DNA of 60,000 bases from Chrysomallon squamiferum (GCA_012295275.1 CM022671.1:9723212-9783211); one strand, 5' to 3'; shown: positions 26,879 through 40,392, counted from the first letter of the stretch. Translations and numbers: made by a program. Notes: generated by a model from the sequence alone, not told the origin.

Positions 26879-27156
26879 CTCGTGCAATAACAAGTTGTTG
26901 GTAATGCCTTCAAAGTGAAGACTTCGTCTCAGATGTGGGGAGTATGTCGACATCACTTCTCTTGAATCCTGGTACCCGGCCAGGTAAGATGAGTGGATGG
27001 TCCTCTGCAAAATGCTGCAGAAACTGGACAACACTCTCTGTTTCATCAGAACTAAGTACACTGGAATTAAATTTTCTCCCATCGCATTTTTTCTGTCTTG
27101 GAGTTACTCCATGCTGACGTAGTGCTTCAGCAATGCTGTTAGTTTATTCTGACTAA
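26879..27156 (-). pseudogene. transposon-like conserved protein, exon 1 (broken)
   Basis: On the minus strand an acceptor (TTTTCACAG) leads into SQNKLTALLKHY, then after a one-base frame change into RQHGVTPRQKKCDGRKF, a helical stretch ending FLQHFAEDHP, and LILPGRVPGFKRSDVDILP. The exon ends in ARG with donor GTAAGT. It resembles, from memory, a large family of uncharacterised invertebrate proteins, probably transposon-derived, with an LPGRxPGxKR motif. Breaks: the frameshift just described and TGA at 26910-26912 where a W codon is expected in SSL-W-RHY. The exon-exon joint to the next piece is in phase, which supports both splice sites. Confidence 0.65.
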
Positions 27157-27239
27157 CTGTGAAAATTTAAATAAAACAGGCCTGAGTATTTTGTACAAAG
27201 CATTTAAGCCTATAAACTGATAACCAAGTATTTCTTAAC

Positions 27240-27540
27240 ACACACACACACATACTGTTATCTGAGTAGCAATTATCACTATTGCTGATACACACATACA
27301 CACTATTATCTGAGTAGCAATTATCACTATTGCTGATACATACACACACACTATTATCCAAGTAGTAGCAATTATCACTATTGTTGATACAAACAAACTC
27401 ATTCACACACATGCACGCACACATTATCACAGTAGCAATTATCACTACATATATACTCACTCACTGATACACACACACACACACACACACACACACTGTT
27501 ATCGGAGTAGTAGCAATTATCACTGTTGCTGATACACACT
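27240..27540 (-). repeat. CA-rich minisatellite with a hairpin core (left copy)
   Basis: The unit on the plus strand is (CA)n then CTATTATCTGAGTAGCAATT followed by ATCACTATTGCTGATA. The block AGCAATTATCACTATTGCT is an inverted repeat (AGCAAT/ATTGCT, 7-base loop). There are about six units plus a pure (CA)n run at 27472-27496. The same minisatellite occurs inverted at 43400-44110. Confidence 0.9.
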
Positions 27541-27662
27541 CTCATTCACTCTCAGGAATATAAATATATGTAAAGCTAAAATTACAAAATTAATTATAAA
27601 AGGCAGACAGAGATGCAGAGGCAGAATAAGAGAGAGGTACATCTATCTATCTATCTATCTAA

Positions 27663-27787
27663 CTAGCTATCTAAATGAAATTTGGCTGACAGCTTGAGCA
27701 TGTGCTGTTGTGCACATTTTCTGATTGCTTGACAGACAGGGTCAAGATCTGCTGCAGGCAATGACCAACCACCAACACTTAGAGCTT
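27663..27787 (-). pseudogene. unidentified exon-like fragment
   Basis: On the minus strand an open frame reads ALSVGGWSLPAADLDPVC then QAIRKCAQQHMLKLSAKF and stops at TAG (27663-27665). Its composition is protein-like and unlike its AT-rich surroundings. It lies in the part of arm 4 that the right arm lacks. No clear donor is present. I do not recognise the family; it could belong with the other minus-strand fragments of this region. Confidence 0.4.
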
Positions 27788-28234
27788 CACATTCTTTATT
27801 CAGAAATAATCAAATTATATTAATTATTTAAAAACATTTACAAAATTAAAATCGGTAATGGTTACCATTAATGAAAAAGCCAATAACTCGAAAGATGGAG
27901 ATGCAGTTAAGAGATTGAAAATATTAATATCTTCACCCTAATATATTTATAAAAAGGGCACTTACCTGGAAACCCATCCATATTTCTTCATGTCTACTGG
28001 GCTACTTGTTTACAATAAAAGTTGGTATAACCTTTACACCTCTTCTTTTCAGTATCAATCTGTGTGTAGATAATAACACATCTCCTTATTTTCAAGTCTT
28101 CTCACTTCTTCCTTTTAAATAAAAAATTTAAAAAAGACATTAATGTTCACAAATCATTATGCACTGAGCTCATTATGCAATAGGAAAAACTGAAATTTAA
28201 TGTGCTGCTTCCAAAAATTTTGAAAAAGAAGCAA

Positions 28235-28263
28235 GAACAATATAAAAAAAAAAAAAAAAAAAA

Positions 28264-28297
<34 letters not shown>

Positions 28298-28315
28298 TAA
28301 TATAATAATAAAAAT
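28235..28315. repeat. poly-A followed by (TAA)n
   Basis: A run of about 26 A residues passes into (TAA)n. This could be the tail of an old retroposed copy, but no body is recognisable on either side. Confidence 0.85.
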
Positions 28316-28563
28316 AATAAATTCAATATATGTCACTGTAAAAAATGAATATTTTACTTAATTTACTGTTTCACTATTGATTATTAAATATGGTTTTTTT
28401 TATTTTTTTTCATGTGTTTCTGTGGAAAATACATCTTCTAAATGCTTCTTACAGCACCATACATTTTTAAAAACTAGCTTATCATTGTTTTTATGAAACA
28501 AAATCAATATTTATATATTTTCTATTACTGATAATGAAAAATGCCTACACTGTTCAGTATTAA

Positions 28564-28569
28564 TAATAA

Positions 28570-28604
<35 letters not shown>

Positions 28605-28605
28605 A
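28564..28605. repeat. (AAAT)n microsatellite
   Basis: A pure AAAT tetranucleotide run. A second one lies at 29799-29842. Confidence 0.95.
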
Positions 28606-29801
28606 AATCAATATATATATTTTAAAAAAATCTTATTTAGTATAATTTCTGTTGTTTAAGAAAATGAAAACTGATATAAACATTACAATCTAAGGCTTGC
28701 CTAGTTCTATACCGAAGAGTTCCGTATAGTTATTTTCTTTGATGTCTGCCTTGATGTCATAAACATTATTAATAAGTGATATTTCTTATCAGCAAATTCA
28801 ATATTATCTGTTCTCATTCAATAGTAAATGCAGATTAAAATGGGTTTTTTTTGTTGTTGTTTTTTTTATTTTTTTTAGCAGACGCAGACAACATTTTTCT
28901 AAACCACTCACATTTCCATTTTTAATGACCTCTTTGAGAAGATCTCCAGGATTTCACAAGTAATCCAGAGAATCAAGAATTTCAACTGCCTGACTTTTGT
29001 GTTATTACAGCTGAGAATTAAAATATTAAGAATAATGAAAAAAAATTCAGTAATAACATGAAAATATTTTTAAATGAGTGTTTAATCTTGCAAATGTTGT
29101 CCTAGATTCCAGTGGGAAAACTGATTCTCAAACAGGAAACTAATTTAAACATAGGATTATAGTATTTATACAATTACACATATTTCCAGTGTTGTTTTTT
29201 CATTAGCAATTTTATGATGTTAACTAAAGTATGAAATAATTATTATATCAGTTTTAGTTTGCAGTTAGAGTATTAATTATCACACACAAGTACACGCAAA
29301 ATGCATATATATATATATAAAAACACCAATGAATTGAAATACAAAACTGGAAATAAATATCTAGTTCATGCACTTTCTAAACATGGCAGAAACTAATCAA
29401 TCAATACAGAACTATAAACAGCACTAAATGTACAATACCATAATTTATAATCAAATCAGTGTTCAAGACAAAGGAGCTGCTGAATAAAAATCTGTTTTCG
29501 TTTACAGAAACATATTGGAAAAATGTCTGAAGATGTTATGAGTCAATGCGAGATACAGCAAAGACACTGAGTATTTCAACACCACAACATCTCGACGTGA
29601 CCTCCAAGCCAAAGAACAAGAATAATCTGGTTTTTGATGCAGTTACCTAAGTGTGGACAGTGTCAGACAAGGTGACACACAATAATGAAATGTACACAAT
29701 GATATAACCCATTTAGCTATTCTGGTGAAAATCACTACAAAAACTCTGACCATTGCTGATCCCTGGCAAAAACTGCAAAGGATCACACAAAATACATGAA
29801 A

Positions 29802-29840
<39 letters not shown>

Positions 29841-29965
29841 ATACCCTACAGCTTCATTATGACATCTTCATTATGAAAGTTTTTTATGTGCTTAATAATC
29901 CAGTAAAATAAATTTCAATTCATTTTATGTGTTAAATTTTCTTATTTCCTGTAAAATGTAATTCT

Positions 29966-30195
29966 CTAACAAGAATAATGAATATTACTAAAAAAAAAAT
30001 TAATCTTTCTTTCCACTATTGATGTTGCATGCTTTCTTCTCAAAACATCTAGGAACTGTAGGAACTGCTGACAAAAATATTCTGACTGGAATTGGTTTCT
30101 ATGGTTTCTATGGTTTCTGTTAGTATTACTGACGACATTCTCAACGTGAGATAAAATGTCATACTCTTTCAAGCTGATAATTACACAGGCAGTGT
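29966..30195 (-). pseudogene. unidentified exon-like open frame
   Basis: A good minus-strand acceptor (TTTTTTACTTACAG) is followed at 30195 by an open frame: TACVIISLKEYDILSHVENV, then a short NRNH repeat caused by 9-bp tandem repeats (ATGGTTTCT on the plus strand), then FQSEYFCQQFLQFLDVLRRK and HATSIVERK, before running into a poly-A/T stretch. No clear donor was found. The helical, charged composition looks coding. I do not recognise it. Confidence 0.4.
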
Positions 30196-30483
30196 CTGTA
30201 AGTAAAAAAGTTTCTAAATAAAAATAATAAAATTACTGATATGGAATTAATTGCATAAAATGGCATTGTTTTTATCATATATTAAATAAATGACAGAAAA
30301 TGGCAGGCTAACAACTAAGATCTCTGAGAATAACTAAAGCTGTTACAATACTAAATATGATCTGTTAGAGTGAATTAAACAACATTTAATTAGAAAAAAT
30401 ATTTAATAAAATAAAACAACTCAAATCTCTGCACTTGGACACCAACATCGCATACCTTAGTGTGAAATATATATCAGTTAATT

Positions 30484-30573
30484 TCATCTGTCAGTATTGT
30501 CCTGTACAAAGTCCACTGGTTTGTGTTTGTATGTGAGCAGAGGAGGAATTGACGGGTATCTGTTTCTTTTTGC
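30484..30573 (-). CDS. small exon-like open frame
   Basis: It follows the acceptor TTATTACATTTTTTAAG. The frame reads AKRNRYPSIPPLL then TYKHKPVDFVQDNTDR and TGA at 30484-30486. It is short and proline/basic-rich. It may be a C-terminal exon or part of the same dead gene as the neighbouring pieces. Family unknown. Confidence 0.35.
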   Translation of the reverse strand, partial: AKRNRYPSIPPLLTYKHKPVDFVQDNTDR

Positions 30574-32639
<2,066 letters not shown>

Positions 32640-32640
<1 letters not shown>

Positions 32641-34200
32641 TTATTTATATTTATCAATCAATCATATGACTCTCTCATCACACTATCTTTCACACATTTA
32701 TATACCCATTCTCTCTAACACACAAACACATATGCCCATATTTATACAGATAAATATATACATACACATCAGTGCTCTATCTATCTATATATAATTATTG
32801 TCTACTGACCTATGAATATGACCTACAAATGTTGATAATATCATATAATTGTCTGAATAGTATTGGATACAGCTAAAGGAATATTATCGGCTTTTCAAGA
32901 ATAATCTTGATAATGTTAATTAAGAAAATGTCGATATTCAGTTTCCAAATTACATGTGAAACCTCTATTTTGCAATCCATCTATCTACCTCTCTATTAAT
33001 CTGTCTCACTTTCTCAAAATTAGTCACACACACACACACGTACGTATACACTTTCTCTATTTACACCCTTTTTAAAATGCATTATTTAAATACACTTTTT
33101 CTTACACAAACTCACATCCTCCTTTAACACTGCCATACAGCAATCCTCTCTAACAAACATACATACACATCAAGATCTCCACACTTGCCTATCCACCTCT
33201 CTCTATCTGTCTTTGTATCGCTATTCAAATATGTGTCTGTCTATCTATCTATCTATCTATCTATATATCTATCAGTATATTTATTTATTTATCTATTTTA
33301 TCCCATATACATAAGGAACACTCTGTCTAACACACAAACAACAGATCATTTTTTTTTTTTTACAGATGTGCAGGTATACATCTGCCTATCATATATATGT
33401 ACTCATCCTTTAATACAGACATACATACCAATCACTTCCTAAACATACACATACATTATCATTCCTATACAGATGTGTTTGTTTTTGTATATCTGTATTG
33501 ATCTCTGTATATCAAACTATATAATCTATCTGTATTATCTCTGTATATCTTTCTATATAACCTATGTATTTATCTCTGGATATCTACCTTTAAGTTATCA
33601 GTTCGTCACCAACTTGATCCAAACACGGATCCAATCCTCTTGGTCTTCTGTCTGTCTCTGTGTGTATTTATCTATGTACATATACATCATTATATCCACT
33701 TTATCATCATACTTGCTTACACCTATCTTTCTATCTATCTTCCTGACTATATATTTATCATTCTATAGCTAGATGTGAACCTACTGACCTGCCTGTCTCT
33801 TTAGCTATCTGTATATCCATCCATCGAACTCTAAGTAAATGCCTCCCTATATATATATATTTCCCTATCCATCAATATTACAATCCATCAATAACCATCC
33901 ATGAATCACCTATTCATCTTTCTATCTCCCTAAATAATTATAACTACTTTACATATCAGTCTGTATGTGTTACTGTCCATTTATAACAGAAATAATTCTC
34001 ATTCAGAATTCCCATATTTAGCCATCCTTATCACTGGCACACACACACACACACACACACACATGCACTTTCTATGCATATGCATACAGTTGTCACCTAT
34101 CTATACATATATCTCTATATGTATGTCTAGCTACACAATTTCTCAGTCTAACTACATAAGTCTATCAGTCTATCTCTCAGCCTGGCACACAAACACACAT
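32640..34200. repeat. inverted-repeat arm 1, left
   Basis: It matches 51080-52500 in inverse orientation over unique-looking stretches: CACATTTATATACCCATTCT, TTTATCTATTTTATCCCATA, ATCTCTGGATATCTACCTTT, AGTTATCAGTTCGTCACCAA, ATCCATCAATAACCATCCAT and GCACTTTCTATGCATATGCA each have a diverged reverse complement there. Paired coordinates sum to about 85150-85420. The remainder is TATC/CA microsatellite, and open frames are low-complexity. Confidence 0.85.
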
Positions 34201-34415
34201 TTCAGAAAGAAGAATACACAGAATAGACAGACAGACATTCTCATGTTTATTAAATTCATCTACATCTATCAATTCATTTTTAACTTCTACTGACTAACTG
34301 TCTATTAGACACTCTTTACCTGTTAACCTCCCATCAGACAGTCAGTCTCACATCTCTGTCAATCACCTCCCCATTTCTTTAAATGGTTGCTCTCAAAGTT
34401 AACAGCTAATATTCT

Positions 34416-34566
34416 TTATGAAAACAACATTAAGCTGGAACCTGCTTGTTGTCTATCTATAAATATCACTGTTCCACATATTTTTATTTCTTCTCCACTA
34501 ATTTGTAATGTAGAATCACACATTGCTTTGGCACTGTCATTAGACATGACAGTGGAAGTCTTTTGT
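34416..34566 (-). pseudogene. duplicated exon-like fragment, left copy
   Basis: The minus-strand open frame KTSTVMSNDSAKAMCDSTL then QISGEEIKICGTVIFIDRQQ and AGSSLMLFS ends at TAA 34416-34418. The right copy at 42195-42350 encodes the same peptide with substitutions. Conservation of frame and stop in both copies suggests a real ancestral exon or 3' end. Family unknown. Confidence 0.45.
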
Positions 34567-34743
34567 TCCATTCCATAATAACCAAGAATCATCCACTGTT
34601 AACTATTGGAGAATAATTAATCAACACTGATGTGTACTGTGAACATTTTTTTCTGGAAACTGCTTTGGAAACAAAAATCCAACTTTTGTGAATAATAATT
34701 GCTCCATATCAGTAGATACTTCATCAGTTTAAAGTAACCTTTA

Positions 34744-34797
34744 TATTCTTCTTCATATTCTTCTAACTGAAGCTGATTCCATAATCATGTCTTTCCT
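34744..34797 (-). pseudogene. duplicated exon-like fragment with acceptor, left copy
   Basis: The minus-strand TTGTATCTACAG acceptor is followed by GAAAGACATGATTATGGAAT. One frame is interrupted by TGA early and then reads NQLQLEEYEEEYKGYFKLMK, a coiled-coil-like stretch. The right copy (from about 41982) keeps the acceptor and the early TGA but has further stops. Likely decayed. Confidence 0.35.
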
Positions 34798-35010
34798 GTA
34801 GATACAATAATAAGATTTGATAGAATAATTATTTAGAAGTATTTTTCCATTGTGTTTAATTGTCTATAATGTTAGAAAGAAATTATTATAAATAAAATTA
34901 TCTGTCTCTTATTGTAACAGGTTTAAATAATAAATAACAAATAATTTAAACAAAATATAGATCTATAAAAAAAGTATCACTACAAATTGTAAATCTTACA
35001 TTCTGGTCAA

Positions 35011-36250
35011 CTTAAAAAAGAAAATTGTCTTTTATATCTAAATTCATCAAAATAAGTGAAAATATTTCTTTATGATGGATTTTCTAATACTAAACAAGAA
35101 GAATGCATTGAGGAACATTTAAATTTAATTTTTTTTTTTTTATTGTAAAACTGATATCAAGCAATGAATGTGTCAAGGCAATCATTCAAATAACACGTGA
35201 TCAATTTGCTTTTTATATGTAAATACCACCTCATGTATTGAAAATGGAAATAAATATTAAAATGAAAAATTATAATGGTTTCAACTATTGTTTTTTTTTA
35301 ACTATGTACTCAGAGCTGAACTTTTTATGATTTTCCCTGATAAGGGTGGTTGTTCATATTATGAAACCGTGATCTCCTGTGCCTTTCCTAATTACTTTTT
35401 CAACTAAAATAAATAAATAAAATTAATGAAAAACATTAAATGAAATAGGTAATTAAAAATAATTCAATAAATAATATTAACACATCAAAATAAACCAAAA
35501 ATAAAGGAAACTGGTTATTTAAAAGTCAAAGATAACGCAGGTATTGCTAATAAGCTGGTTCTGTCTGCTAAAAACATTATACAAAAATTAGTTCTTTTCA
35601 TCTAAAAGCACCAAATCTAATTTACCGTCATCTCAAGATATGCGAGGAGTAATCTATTTCAGAAGTTCATTTAACATGTAGGTAAATATGCCAAAAAGAC
35701 TCAGTATTGAGTAAAATTTAAAAAAAAAAGTAAAAAAAAAAAAAAAAAAAAAAGAAAAAAACGAAACCACGCAGAAACATTTTTTTTGTTGTTGTTTTGT
35801 TTCAATAAATGAGAAAGACTAAGAAGAGATGAAAGATTACTTGTAATATCTTAAGTCTCCTGAATATGGATCATTCACTGAATTTACTAAATTCACTAAA
35901 GTGATTTTATTTAAATCTATATATTATTTTTTTTTTTCTATTTAATGTAACTGGGTTTTTTTTTTATAATAAATATGTGTGTGAAATAATCATTTTATTT
36001 CCTTTCTTAATTTTTTTTTTTTTGCTTGTTTCAGTATTCTTTCTTAATTATTATTTTATTTATCATCTTAAGTAGTATTATTGCAATTACTGTTGTTCTT
36101 TTTTTTGTTAATGTCATGTCAGATATTATTACTGTTGCCATTATAAAGAAAGAAACAATTACCAACAGATAGATAGATAAACACACATACGCACACACAC
36201 ACACACACACTTAGAAAAGAAAGAGTTTGGTATTCATGTTTGCCTTAGAG
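35011..36250. other. AT-rich spacer with poly-A/T runs
   Basis: It contains A and T homopolymers near 35130, 35725-35765, 35925 and 36010 and a short (AC)n at 36190-36210. No supported gene was seen. Confidence 0.6.
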
Positions 36251-36340
36251 CACTGGTTTTCAACCTTATGAGCAACTCAATATGACTGATGACCCCCTTT
36301 AACATTTTTGATTCAATAATATATACGGTTACGATATTTT
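36251..36340 (+). mobile_element. hAT-like element remnant
   Basis: CACTGGTTTTCAACCTTATG followed by TGATGACCCCCTTTAACATT TTTGATTC resembles the CAGTGGTTCTCAACCTT...TGACCCCC end shared by many hAT-type non-autonomous elements (from memory). No opposite end or transposase is visible. Confidence 0.45.
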
Positions 36341-36920
36341 CATCAATCAAAGACAGTACAAAAGGAATCTAAATAATACAGAGATAGATACACTGAAGAT
36401 AACTAGGGATGGATTTAGAGATAGACAGACATTTTACATGAACTTGTAAGAAAGTGTTTGTACATGCGTTAATATATCATCAAATAAAACTCGCTTTTCA
36501 CATCTTTTCTTTTATTGGTCATTTTAATTACTCAGTTCACTTTTGTCCTTTTTTTTCTTTTATCTATGTCTGTCTGTCTATCTATTGATCTATCTATCTA
36601 TCTGTCTGTCTGTTTATCTATCCACCTACCTATCTACCTCTCAGAATGTAGTAATAAGTACAGGGGTCACTGTAACTATAATTTTAGTAATTTTTGTTAT
36701 AAACACTGCAAACAATATTGATAATAAAGAAGCGATGATATTTTATCTCACTTTGAGAGGTTCAATGTATGCTGAAAATACAGAAGCATCTTCGAGATTA
36801 ATATTAATAAATTTATTTATTTATTTATTTGTCTTAATATATCCTCTCACCTCTCAATTCTACTATCTTAACAATAATAATAATAATAATAATAACAATA
36901 ACAAAAGCAATAACAATATC

Positions 36921-36955
<35 letters not shown>

Positions 36956-37340
36956 TAATAATATTTCTCTGTACAGAAGACAGCAGGTAGAGATCTAGGG
37001 TGTGGTGTGTTAACATATTTGTGTGATAAGAAAATATCACAACTGTTCTTTTACTTCTCTACCATATAACACTTTCCTTTTTTATTTTTTTCTCTCACAT
37101 ACTGTCTGAAATAAAAAATAAACAGTTACCAAGTAAAATTTCTCAAACAGTCATAGAATTTTATGGTATTTTAAAAGAATGAGAAAGAGAGACAAAGTGA
37201 GAAAGATATAATGAGACATAGTGAAAAATAAGGAAGATGATCAAAGAGAAAGATAGAAAAAAACAAGTGAAACAGAAAACATACAAAAAAAACCCAACAA
37301 CATTCAACAAAATAAAATAAAATATCAGTGAAATATTGAA

Positions 37341-37371
<31 letters not shown>

Positions 37372-38684
37372 GTATTTTTACACACATGCTCTTATGGTTA
37401 ATCTTTAAACTAACTCAGAGATAACATCCTGGCCTTAAATAAATAATAACTGACATTACCAAAAACACTTCAATGAAAACAACAAAGATAAAGATCACAC
37501 AAATCTAATAAAATATGATTTCCTTTATAAACTTTGGTCTGTGTATTTTATCAGCACATAATTATCAGTATCAGTGTGTGTGAATTAACAGAATATTTTA
37601 TGATGTTATCCTGTGTATCAGAAAAGGTTGAATAGAGTATTTAAAAAATCATACAAACAGGATGGTAGAAAGTATCATTTTCTATATCAGAACACTGGAT
37701 AGAGGCAACAATCATCAATTAAGCTGTATAGTTGAAATTATCATTCTTTGTATCAGAAAATGTTCTACAGAGCATTTCAAAAATCATTTTCTATGAAGTA
37801 GAATTGACATTCATTCATTCATTTGTATAGTTTGTAAAAACAATGGTTATCAAAAATTTCAGTTATTTAAAGATAAGCTTTCATCCCTGTCCATTTCACA
37901 AAAAGAACTGACATAATTTGATAAGCACATGATACCAATACACATAATTACAAATGAAATAATATATTTTTTAAGTTTTAATATTTTTTTATCTGTTACC
38001 ATTATATATATATAGATATATATATATTTTTTTTTTTTGTTATATGTGAGCCTTTCAATATGCATCAAGGCAAAAACAAACTACTTTGTTTATACACTTT
38101 ATGAACAGGGAAAGACATTGAATGGAAGAAAGAAAGTGAAAAAGATAATCAGAGAGGCCAAATATTTTAGCCTAGATAACAATAAACACATTTGTTTAAT
38201 TATTCATAATAATCATGGTTAGTGTTAAAGAACAATGTTACAGTTGGGAGAAATATTTACAGAAAAGTTTGCTGAAACAGATATTTAAAGACTATATGTT
38301 TGCATATATATAGATAGACATAGATATATAAACAGACTAGGTTACATAAAGTCACAGACTTACAGACAGACAGAAAGTTAGAAAGACAGACAAATATAAA
38401 ATAAAAGAATTCAGAGGTACATGGATGTATTTATTTAGTAACATTATTTAGAGACTGGTAGACATTGGGTAGAGAGGTAGTTTGATAATGAAGACCATCA
38501 GACAGACAGACATGTTAGTGTAGACATAAACTGGTAAATAGATATTTAGTTACCAGAACTAGGCAGATGTAACGCACACTCACACACACATTAAAAAAGA
38601 GCAAGAGAAGCTGACAGATTGGGAGTAGTAGGTAAATCAAATGACATTTATATATAATTAATCAAACTCTGATGATTTAACTGG
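36341..38684. other. low-complexity spacer
   Basis: It holds CTAT/CTGT repeats (36560-36640), (AAT)n (36868-36962), (CA)n (37343-37371), (TA)n (38003-38025) and GACA/GATA-type tracts. A plus-strand frame near 38100-38222 (GKTLNGRKKVKKIIREAK) looks mildly coding but has no splice or start support. No gene is called. Confidence 0.5.
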
Positions 38685-38689
38685 AATAC

Positions 38690-38785
38690 CTCTCCTCTGT
38701 TGTAGTAATCTATAGCGTTGTCTACACATACAGAATTAGACATCAGCATCCATGCTATTCCACCGTTTGACCATGTCACTGGATC
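38690..38785 (-). CDS. unidentified gene, left copy, exon E
   Basis: Minus-strand acceptor TTTATTTGCCAG, 32 codons in phase 0, donor GAG/GTATTC. It reads DPVTWSNGGIAWMLMSNS then VCVDNAIDYYNRGE. Phase and order fit with exon D upstream (39297-39422). Composition is clearly protein-like. I do not recognise the family. No further 3' exon was found, and no counterpart was found in the right copy. Confidence 0.55.
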
Positions 38786-39296
38786 CTGGCAAATAAAAGC
38801 AGTGGTAGTAGTAGTTTTAGTAGTAGCAGGAGAGGAGGGGCAGGAACAGCAGTTGTAACAGCAACAGAAGCAACAGTAGTATTTGTAATAGTAGTAATAA
38901 TAATAACAATAACACATTATAATAAGACTAATAATGATAATAATAAAAACAACAGTAATATTAATAATAATTGTAATAAGACCAATATATAAAATAATAA
39001 TAATCATAATAAGATATTACATTATATTAATAATAAAAAAGTACAAGTATCATAATAATACAAAATAAGAATATTACTAACAATAAAATTCACAATTAAA
39101 TAACAGAATTCAAAAAGAAGAAGGAAAGAATATACAACAATATTGCCACTTTAATTTATTAACAACCAAGAATTATAAAAAAACAAAACAAGAACAAACA
39201 ATAGAATTAAAATATTTATCTCTGAATTTTTCTCACTAAAATAGACATTTAATCCAAAAAATAAAAAATAAAAAATATAGAGAAAAGTATCTTCAC

Positions 39297-39422
39297 CTTC
39301 ATAATAACTACTTCCTCTACAGTGCAGTCTGCCTCCATGTTAAAGAGAGATTCTAGTTTCTGAATACTTGCATTGCCAGACAGGTTGAATGCATACACAG
39401 CCCTTGCACGATGATCAGCTAG
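39297..39422 (-). CDS. unidentified gene, left copy, exon D
   Basis: Acceptor CTTTCACCCCAG, exactly 42 codons in phase 0-0, donor AAG/GTGAAG. It reads LADHRARAVYAFNLSG, NASIQKLESLFNMEADC and TVEEVVIMK. It is fully open and would join directly to exon E in frame. The expected partner upstream is exon C, which in this copy is destroyed. Confidence 0.6.
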
Positions 39423-39560
39423 CTGGGGTGAAAGTGTGATTTTAACAACTGTTTACATGTGAGAAAGAAATATATTGTTCTTTACATTAAAAAGAAAGGA
39501 AAGTTTTAGAAATCAATGTAAAAGTTCAAATTAAAACTGGATGTAAAAGTTGATATATAC

Positions 39561-39592
39561 AGACAGAATAACTCCTTAGAGTCAAAATTTTA
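39561..39592 (-). pseudogene. unidentified gene, left copy, remnant of exon C
   Basis: The minus strand TTTTGACTCTAAGGAGTTAT aligns with the right-copy exon C start (TTTCTAGACTCCAAGGAGTG). The acceptor AG is lost, one base is missing, and homology ends after about 30 bp. Without exon C, exons B and D are out of phase, so this copy cannot make the full product. Confidence 0.6.
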
Positions 39593-39631
39593 TATACTTT
39601 CATCACTTTCTGTTCTCTTCTATATTATTAT

Positions 39632-39635
<4 letters not shown>

Positions 39636-39712
<77 letters not shown>
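39636..39712. repeat. (GA)n microsatellite in intron B-C of the left copy
   Basis: A pure GA run. The mirrored position in the right copy (about 46012-46028) has only a short CT tract, so the expansion is specific to this arm. Confidence 0.95.
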
Positions 39713-39716
<4 letters not shown>

Positions 39717-39874
39717 TGAAGACAGAGAAACTTCAAGTGAGAGAGACAACCAGATATAAATATTCATAAATAAGCAGAATGTGATGTTTATTATTATAGA
39801 TAGATATATAGAAAGGTAGATAGATAGCTGTGAACTGTTATCACTACACTACTACATACTATATAATCACTCAC

Positions 39875-39991
39875 CATGACCTTTCAACATGGCTGCAATG
39901 TCAAGGACATCACCTAGTGACAGTGTCAGAAGTTGACCGTTTCCTTTATCTGTGAGAATCGCTGGACAATGCATCATATTACCCAGCATTC
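39875..39991 (-). CDS. unidentified gene, left copy, exon B
   Basis: Acceptor TTTCTTCCTCTAG, 117 bp, donor CATG/GTGAGT. Phase 2 in, phase 1 out. It reads GMLGNMMHCPAILTDKGNGQ then LLTLSLGDVLDIAAMLKGH. It is open and complete relative to the right copy, which lacks nine codons of the TLSLGDVLDIA stretch. Confidence 0.6.
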
Positions 39992-40088
39992 CTAGAGGAA
40001 GAAAAACAAATAAATAAATGATATGACAAATTTTAATAAATGTGAATCATATAAATGTTAAAAAATAAAAATAACTATAACTGTTTAC

Positions 40089-40195
40089 CAGGATGTTCTC
40101 CAAGTTCTGTCAGCTTAATCAGGAAGCTGTCTGCAACTGAAGGGAGGCAACTAAAAGATAATTCAGTTTTCTCCCTGACTTCTAGACAGTGAGAC
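40089..40195 (-). CDS. unidentified gene, left copy, exon A
   Basis: Acceptor TTTTAATTTTAAG, 107 bp, donor CCTG/GTAAAC. It reads SHCLEVREKTELSFSC then LPSVADSFLIKLTELGEHP, joining in phase to G-MLGN of exon B. The right copy (45416-45522) encodes the same C-terminal half. No exon further 5' was recognised before the telomere-like tract. Confidence 0.6.
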
Positions 40196-40318
40196 CTTAA
40201 AATTAATTAAATTTATATAAATAATTTAAAAAGAAACAACTTCAATTAACAACAGCATTAACAATAATACACCCTTTTATTTACTATTCTGTTTTCTTAT
40301 TTTTACCACTGGATTAAC

Positions 40319-40392
40319 TTAGGTTAGAGTTAGGATTAGGATTAGGGTTAGGTCTAGTGTTAGGTTAGGACAAGGGTAAGGGTTAGGTTTAG
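40319..40392 (+). repeat. interstitial telomere-like tract, left
   Basis: Degenerate TTAGGG-type repeats: GTTAGGATTAGGATTAGGGT and GGACAAGGGTAAGGGTTAGG. The mirrored tract at 45247-45298 is in CCCTAA orientation. It is too degenerate to be an active chromosome end. Confidence 0.85.

Larger units (their letters stand above)
27240..27880. repeat. inverted-repeat arm 4, left
   Basis: It matches 43225-44110 in inverse orientation: the hairpin minisatellite, CTCTCAGGAATATAAATATA, AAAGCTAAAATTACAAAATT, AAAAGGCAGACAGAGATGCA, a (TATC)n tract, and ATTTACAAAATTAAAATCGG TAATGGTTACC. The left arm contains about 130 bp (27665-27800) absent from the right. Confidence 0.85.
27966..29010 (-). pseudogene. 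scattered decayed exon-like pieces
   Basis: Three minus-strand pieces look coding but are broken. One ends at a donor (CCAG/GTAAGT, 27966) after DTEKKRCKGYTNFYCKQVAQ, with two following stops. One, around 28690-28790, reads NVYDIKADIKENNY then TELFGIELGKP. One, below an acceptor at 29011 (TTAATTCTCAG), reads SQAVEILDSLDYL, a TGA, then NPGDLLKEVIKNGN. They may come from one dead gene. The family is not recognised. Poly-A, (TAA)n and (AAAT)n runs lie between them. Confidence 0.3.
34160..35010. repeat. inverted-repeat arm 3, left
   Basis: It matches 41770-42680 in inverse orientation (coordinate sums about 76750-76850). Shared pieces include the exon-like block at 34416-34566, CTCCAATAGTTAACAGTGGA (minus strand), the GAAAGACATGATT block, and GTCAACTTAAAAAAG / TTTTTTAAAGTTGAC. 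Arms 1 and 3 are contiguous here but 8.4 kb apart on the right side. Confidence 0.85.

Noticed and set aside
36868-36962. Poly-Asn coding tract
   Set aside because: It is an (AAT)n microsatellite; the surrounding frame has no coding features.
38648-39007. 119-codon minus-strand frame as a whole
   Set aside because: Only the exon E part (38690-38785) has splice signals and coding character; the rest is (TAT/TAG)n repeat in the intron.
40319-40392. Chromosome end
   Set aside because: Telomere-like repeats are short and degenerate, with sequence continuing on both sides, and mirrored at 45.25 kb; interstitial only.
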